64,000 nt of DNA from Pithys albifrons albifrons. Its lineage: Eukaryota; Chordata; Aves; Passeriformes; Thamnophilidae. The position numbers and the translations under genes are program-made. The stretch is taken from positions 186,001 through 250,000 of the forward strand of contig NC_092474.1 of the NCBI RefSeq assembly GCF_047495875.1. The letters are read 5' to 3'. A model generated the notes under the pieces. The model did not search any database. It had not been told where the DNA came from and worked only from the letters and a program-made list of their open reading frames with translations. Positions 58,201-64,000 of this stretch are shown in pieces (within the stretch, counting starts at the first letter, position 1; each line of letters begins with the position of its first letter).

Positions 58201-61200
58201 AAGTCAGGGTTGATAATCCTCTCTGAAAACATCACTTTCCCCAGTGCATTTCACCCACTGAGCTCAGGGTTTCTGTCACCCACAGCCACTTACCAATACA
58301 CTCCCCTTCTCCTGAAATCAGGAGGGATTACACTTCAGAATATCCTGCCATTTGATTCTTGCTTATAATATTTAGTTTGTGGGTTTCAATAACCCTTTTC
58401 TCAGCAGCAATATTTCCTCCGCTGGCAGAACCCAGATCTGCGTCAGTGAGCTCCATTAAAAGGAATGACAGAGCTCCTTAAACAGCCCAGACTTTGTAAC
58501 CCCACAATACGGCTTTTCTGCATGGTGTTTACCAGTGCTCTGCTGTCTGATGGGAAAAAAAACCGACTTACGGTACTAAATGCAGGAGGAAAATAGGGGT
58601 AAATACTATCAGCCTGGAAGTGCCGATCCCACTGCTGGCCCTGCATGCACAGGGCAAGGGAAGGCCTTGGCTGGGGAAGAGCACGTGTGGGCCTCGTCTT
58701 GGGGTCCCCCAAATCACTCTTTCCCCCACGGCAGGGACAGACTCCCCCCACCACACGCCCCAGCTGCCCATCCCCGAGCCCGCAGGGGCTGCGATTTCTC
58801 TCCGTGGCCCCAGCCCAGGCGAGCACAGCCGGGGCCAGTGGCACTCCCAGGGCCAGTGGCACGGCACGAGGGGACGCGGCACCTCCTGGCCCTGCCCGGT
58901 CACCTCCCTTCCCCGAACCACCCAGGAGCGGCCAGAGCAGGAGCGACCTTAACGCAGATCCAGCACTCAATGCAATGACTCAAAAAGTCCCCATGAAAAA
59001 AAAAATCCCTCTGAAAACTTAAACCATCTGATTTCACTTTCCGCTCCAATTGGTTGTGTAGCCAGGGCGCAGGTCTGGCCTCCTCCACCACACTAATACC
59101 CTATGTGTGCTGCTTCCACAGAGGAGGGGTTCTTTTAACAAGTTTATGCAACAACAGGATGGAGGCTCTGCCGGAGCCCTTCCCCCCGCAGCCCGACCTG
59201 ATTCCCCGCATTCCTCCCGCGCCCTCCCCCTCCGACCCAACTGGAGACAAACTCTGGCATCTCCACACACATGCAAATGGTTTCCCTTGCACAAATACAG
59301 ACTCCTGAAGGGGCCTTTGCTTCCGAATCCCCCCTCTCTCTTTTTTTTTTTCCTTTCCTCCAGTGCTTTTTTTTTTTTCCGCTGTTACATTCCTCAACCA
59401 GGCAGGGTTAAAAAAAAAAGAAAGTGGGGAAGGGAGGGTTTGGAATGTATAACCTCCATCCCAGGCCCAAATCTGCAGGGAACCCCGTCCTCTCTCACAC
59501 CCCTGGGGGCTGCCCTCCCGAGGGCTGGCACTCAGCAAAGGGCGTTCATGGGCTCCATTGCCCCAGCCCGAGCAGGAGGACTCAGAAGGTTGTCCCTTTC
59601 CCTCTACAAATGGGATTTGGTCCTTGTCATAGCACAGGCCTTTCCCTGTATCACACGCCTCAAATTCCCCCCACGCCCAGGGGAGGTTTTCAAGTGTAGT
59701 GACCATATTATTTTTAAAGACATAACTTCATACAGGAAAACAACTATGCATCTATTCCGCCTGTGATTTCTCCACCTCCAAACAAGGCAGGCTCACATGC
59801 CTGAGAGGCCATCTTACAGCCCTGCATCAGCCCAACCAAGGCTTTCACTAGCACTTATTTCCACTCACTGGTGGGCTCCATGAGCGCGCACACCCCCCCA
59901 CACACACCTCCCCACACACACACCCCAAAGCCTTGCCCTGCTCCAGGGTGGCTTCCAGCTTCTTGCTGGTCCAACCTCCTTCCCATCCTCCCTGGCCAGG
60001 GGCAGCAAAGGGCCCTTTGCACTCCCACTCTGGTCGCTCTTGTGCTTTTATTGATGGTATGGGGGCGAAGACACCCCCCAGCAAAGCCCTTACAGATTTC
60101 ACTCTCTCTTATGTCTTAATCAAGAATTAGAAGGAAGAAGAGGAGGAAGCGCCAAAACTAAACAGGCCTCCCTGTTCCTCAATGCACACAAAAATGGCAA
60201 CTGTTCTACAATGCAGAGATGGATGAAAAGAACAGCTCTGGAGAAAGGCAGCCATGCTGGCTCGGGTTACCTCTGCCGAGGCCTGGGAGTGCACCCCAAG
60301 GGCCACCAGCACCAGGCCTCTGGATCAGGCATGGAGGCTCAGCCTCGTCCTCTGGGCATCAGAGGGAGCCAGGCTTCAGCTCCCCCCCAGAAACACAGGG
60401 GCTGAAAAGATGTCTTTTGTTTGCTCCCTCGTTCATTGGAGAACTGGAGTGTGTTACTGAGGATTTGGCTTCCCCTCACCCCTCTAAAATGTGACACGCT
60501 CCACTCCTCAGGATGTGGTCCTCCATTTTCTGCCTCCCCATGGCTCCCTCTCCAGCACACCCTGGCCTGGCTTGGGATGTGCTGTGCAATCTGAAAGCAC
60601 TCGTTTACCTAGATTTGATTTCCAATATGACGGCTCTCCCCACCCCCACCCTTTGCTCCCAAGGTAACAGCTCAAGGCTTCAGGAAAAAAAAGAGAGAGA
60701 GGAAGGTCCCATCCCCCAGCCCTCCAAACCCCTTTCTTAGCAGCTGCAAGCGAAAATACCACATCTGCCTCCAACTACACCACGGGTGACAGTCACCAAC
60801 ATATTGTTATTTAAAGATCAATTCCGAATGCAGTGTTCCTGCTCCCAGGCCTACATCTTCCCCACGTCTCTCAGCCTCGCTCCATGTTCTTATTGGGAAG
60901 CGCAGGGAAAGATTGTCTTTCAAATCCTATTGATTATTATTTAGGTACCTTGTACTATTTTTTTAAAATGAAAATGAAGGTATCAATACTGCTTTAATCT
61001 TAACGGTAATTTCTCTAAAAGTGAAATACGATGGAACTTGAAAAATACATCAATAGGAAGCAGAAATTAAATTGTGTGTAAATACATGTGTATATATTAA
61101 ATCATCGAAGTCTATACACAACAGTAACATCCTTAGGTTCATAAAACTCTGATTTTCAGAGAAGCAAGGAAATATTCAAAGCTGGTCAAGATATTTTTAA

Positions 61201-61595
61201 AGGTGGTGATTGCTCTGAAGGAGGACAAGAGGGCTTTAAAATGTGAATAGGCCAGCTTTTTATTTTACAACTTGGACACACAAACCCAGCTAGTGGCAGA
61301 AAGGACAATCCATTTTGTACACTGAAGCAGTCAAAATGGGGAACAAAACCCAAGGAATTTCCATACAGACCGCTCAACCCAAACACAAAGTAAACAAACA
61401 AACACAGGGGTAGGGATTTTTTAGGCAATTTCTACATGATCTTGGCATTTTAATGCTCGTTTGAGCCTTTGTGGTGGAGGGAAGAAATCAGAGTAGGAGG
61501 CTGGTTCCCTGCTAAAATGCATTAAATAACTACAGAATGCCATAATGTCAGAAGCTGGGTGTGCAACAGTAACTGATCATAAAGGATGTATTAGG
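55235..61595. other. Spacer between the two microRNA pairs
   Basis: No protein gene is recognised. It contains a GC-rich patch with some CpG at about 58620-58960, pyrimidine/T-rich runs at about 59338-59380, and a C/CA-rich stretch at 59888-59930. On the - strand it could be intron or exon of a microRNA host transcript. Confidence 0.5.
57129..57144. other. 16-bp palindrome TTTTGTTTAAACAAAA
   Basis: Perfect inverted repeat with the same core as the palindrome at 53728, located between the two microRNA pairs. Confidence 0.7.
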
Positions 61596-61599
61596 ACTG

Positions 61600-61676
61600 G
61601 AACCAAATGCTTTGACAATATTATTGCACTGCTTTATTTGTGCAGACAGTAGTGCAACATTGTCAGAGCCAGCGAT
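61600..61676 (-). ncRNA. MIR301B: mir-301b precursor
   Basis: Hairpin on the - strand. The 3p arm (61607-61631) begins CAGTGCAATAATATTGTCAA and ends AGCAT, the miR-301 sequence. The 5p arm (61648-61669) begins GCTCTGACAATGTTGCACTA. The passenger strand differs from both human miR-301a-5p and miR-301b-5p. The name 301b follows its place near SDF2L1 and mir-130b. Confidence 0.94.
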
Positions 61677-62239
61677 ACCAGCAGCCACTGTCACGTTCTG
61701 CACAGCTGTCCCTGCATCCTTTTGTAAGGGACTGTTACATTACAGCGTTAACCACAATAATGTTTTTATGTTTAGCCCCAATAAAACTCTGCATGACAAA
61801 GTTTATTTGCAATCATAATTAGACAAGGTAAAAAAAAAAAAACAAAACACACCCCCCTCCCCAACAGTAAAAAGTTAGTTTAAAAAATGACAGAGAGAAA
61901 GAAAAAAAAAGGGAGAGAGAAAAAAGACCACTGTTAGTATGGCTTGTTAAACAAACCATTCAAGTCTTCTGCTACATGCCCAGTATATCTAGGCACGGCA
62001 CGTTATAAAGGTTTTATACAATATAATATTTTTCTACAATAATGGAGAACAAAACAACAGGGGACATAATTCACCATCCTCAAATGTATGTTTCCATAAA
62101 GCCCAAATTGGTCAGTCAATGAATCTGAACTACACAATTTAAACAAATCACAGAAAGTGCCAACCCTTTCCTGTGCCTTCAGAAGGTTTCTTAATTGTGC
62201 TGTGATTTTATGATGGTTGATCAGTACAGATGAAAAAGG

Positions 62240-62280
62240 CTGGGGGGGGGGCGTGTATGTAAATATATGTGTATATATAT
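62240..62280. repeat. G run followed by a TA-rich tract
   Basis: Nine Gs followed by 'gtatgtaaatatatgtgtatatatata', a simple low-complexity segment between mir-301b and mir-130a. Confidence 0.7.
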
Positions 62281-62881
62281 AGAATGGTATAAATACACAG
62301 TGCTGTAATTTGCTATGGAAAATGTTACAGAAATGATGAGACTTGTGTACAAAAATACCTGGCGCCTGTGCTTGAATCTCACACGTATCTGTGAGTGTCA
62401 CCACTCAAAAATCACAGTATAAACACCAGAGATTCTTAGAAACAAATCATCAGCACTAAATCACTACAGACATTGATAGGGACCACCTTAAACATGTAGC
62501 AGAAAGTTTCTCTAAGTGGAAAAACTATAAAGAAATCATTATAAAATTTCAATGTAGATATTGTATGGAAGTGTGTAGAAATTAATAATTAATTACTCAC
62601 AAGCTATTGGTAAACAAAGCAGGTAATGTCATGCCTTGAAAGCTCCCAGAAACGTTTGGAACTTATGTTTTAAATAGGATGTGTTTAAATTGTTCCAGCC
62701 CATTTCTATAGACAGACACATAAAAATGGATAACCCAGAATCTCCCTTCTTATTTAAAACCACTCCCACATGTATAAAACCTTATTTCACACACGTGCAT
62801 AAATACACTGGAGGAGGCATCTATTTTAGAGTTGTTTGCCCACTCTGAAGAGGGTGGGCTGCTAAAGGGGGTCATGTTTCT

Positions 62882-62956
62882 GCCAGCCAATGCCCTTTTA
62901 ATATTGCACTGCTCATCATAATTGCCAGTAGTACAACAGAAAAAGGGCTCTGGACA
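62882..62956 (-). ncRNA. MIR130A: mir-130a/130c-type precursor
   Basis: Hairpin on the - strand. The 3p arm (62890-62911) begins CAGTGCAATATTAAAAGG and ends GCAT. The 5p arm (62925-62948) begins GCCCTTTTTCTGTTGTACTA. The 3p form differs by one base from human miR-130a (GTT in place of ATT). Chicken names the ATT form 130a and zebrafish names it 130c, as far as I recall, so the letter is uncertain. Confidence 0.92.
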
Positions 62957-62959
62957 ACA

Positions 62960-64000
62960 GCATACTTCAGAGATTTTCCAAAATAAATGATAAATCAGTT
63001 AGAAACTTCTCCAAGTGATGGCCTTCTGTACATGATTTACTCTAAAACAGATGTGTTACATTAAAAAAAAAAAAAGGAGTTTCTTCAACAACCACATTGA
63101 ATCAATGTCATTTTTTAAAATTAGATTTTAATATTTCACAACTGCATCTTAAATTAACTTCAGCAAGAATTTAAATAAGCTTGCTTCAGGGACTTTTTTT
63201 TCCTTACCAATGGTAAATTTACTGCATTGGAGTGAAAGCAAATACCAGAACTGGGATTGTCCTCCTTGCATTTCAGCACCCAGTATTTTACAGAAGTAGG
63301 TGTAATGAACTAAATATTAAATTAAAGACACAATGGAGGGTAAGTTAATATCCTTTCTCTAGCTTTCATCTGAATCAGCTGCTGGAATATTTGGTATTTA
63401 TTCATATATGCTTCTAGTAGCTTAAATTATTCACTTTTAATTGCTAAGGAAGTCTTGCTATTTCACACAGGCAACTAAACAAGCTTTCAAAACAACTGCC
63501 ATCCAGCAGTGAGACCTTTAAAAATCACCTACTTGCATCATGCAAACATTACTATTATAAGTTTTCCTTTTTCAAAAAGAATATATGGGTAGTAAGAAGA
63601 AAACATCAGTTAATCATTACAAATCAAACATTCCAAATAATTTTATCAATAAGTAACATTTAAAAGTCAACTTGTTAGTCTTTAGGCTCAAACTGTTTAC
63701 CATTTGTTTCTCTACACAATTTCAAACTTAAAGCTGGAAAATGTAACTATTTGTTAAATAAGAATCACTTGAGAAATTATAAAATTCTTTTATTTCAAAC
63801 AATGCAAATAATTCTATGCAAAGAAATCCAAACTTGTAAATGACTTTCCATGAACTGTATGGACAAGTAAGAATCATACTAAATGTTAAAATGAATTAAG
63901 CTGATTCGGTTCTGGGGGAGTTGAGGCTGAGTGAGAAAATGCACTCCATGAATTCTAGTTGTCACTTTATCATAACAGTAATAACAAAAAGCCAATTGAT
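62960..64000. other. AT-rich right end
   Basis: No gene or CpG island is seen. The promoter of the whole microRNA cluster, which must lie to the right of 62.96 kb for - strand transcription, is therefore probably beyond the window unless it is CpG-poor. Confidence 0.5.

Noticed and set aside
40200..64000. PPIL2 and YPEL1, the next genes in the human order
   Set aside because: I looked for their conserved cyclophilin/U-box and Yippee motifs in the frames and found none. They probably lie beyond the window.

Overview
This is vertebrate nuclear DNA, almost certainly from a bird. Exons are short with GT/AG introns, and UBE2L3, YDJC and SDF2L1 occur in the order known from human 22q11.2 and its avian chromosome 15 equivalent. 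A CR1 LINE 3' end carries the usual avian tail, and the miR-130b arm has the avian form. The sequence alone does not settle the species.

Layout. 1-12.5 kb holds UBE2L3 on the + strand, from inside intron 1 (coding exon 1 lies left of the window) through exons 2-4 and the 3' UTR. 14.4-27.5 kb holds YDJC on the - strand, with five coding exons that splice to a complete 303-codon frame and a CpG-island promoter at 26.9-27.5 kb. UBE2L3 and YDJC are tail to tail. 27.5-35.3 kb is intergenic, with a degenerate 5-bp repeat, CR1 fragments and no recognisable gene. 35.6-40.2 kb holds SDF2L1 on the + strand, with three exons, 214 codons, a signal peptide and a C-terminal HDEL. 40.2-53.5 kb has no protein gene I can recognise but contains several CpG islands (44.4-49.6 kb). 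53.9-63.0 kb holds four microRNA hairpins of the miR-130/301/454 family, all on the - strand.

The protein genes do separate jobs: UBE2L3 is the cysteine-only ubiquitin-conjugating enzyme used by HECT and RBR ligases, YDJC is a predicted carbohydrate deacetylase, and SDF2L1 is an ER-lumen stress-induced chaperone cofactor. The most interesting structure is the microRNA cluster. It forms two pairs with nearly equal internal spacing (about 1.28 and 1.25 kb) offset by about 7.7 kb, which looks like duplication of a two-microRNA unit, and it runs antisense to SDF2L1. Secondary points are a copy of the YDJC translation-start region placed beyond its own promoter, a YDJC stop codon that overlaps a poly(A) signal, and unassigned CpG islands with a YY1-type promoter element.
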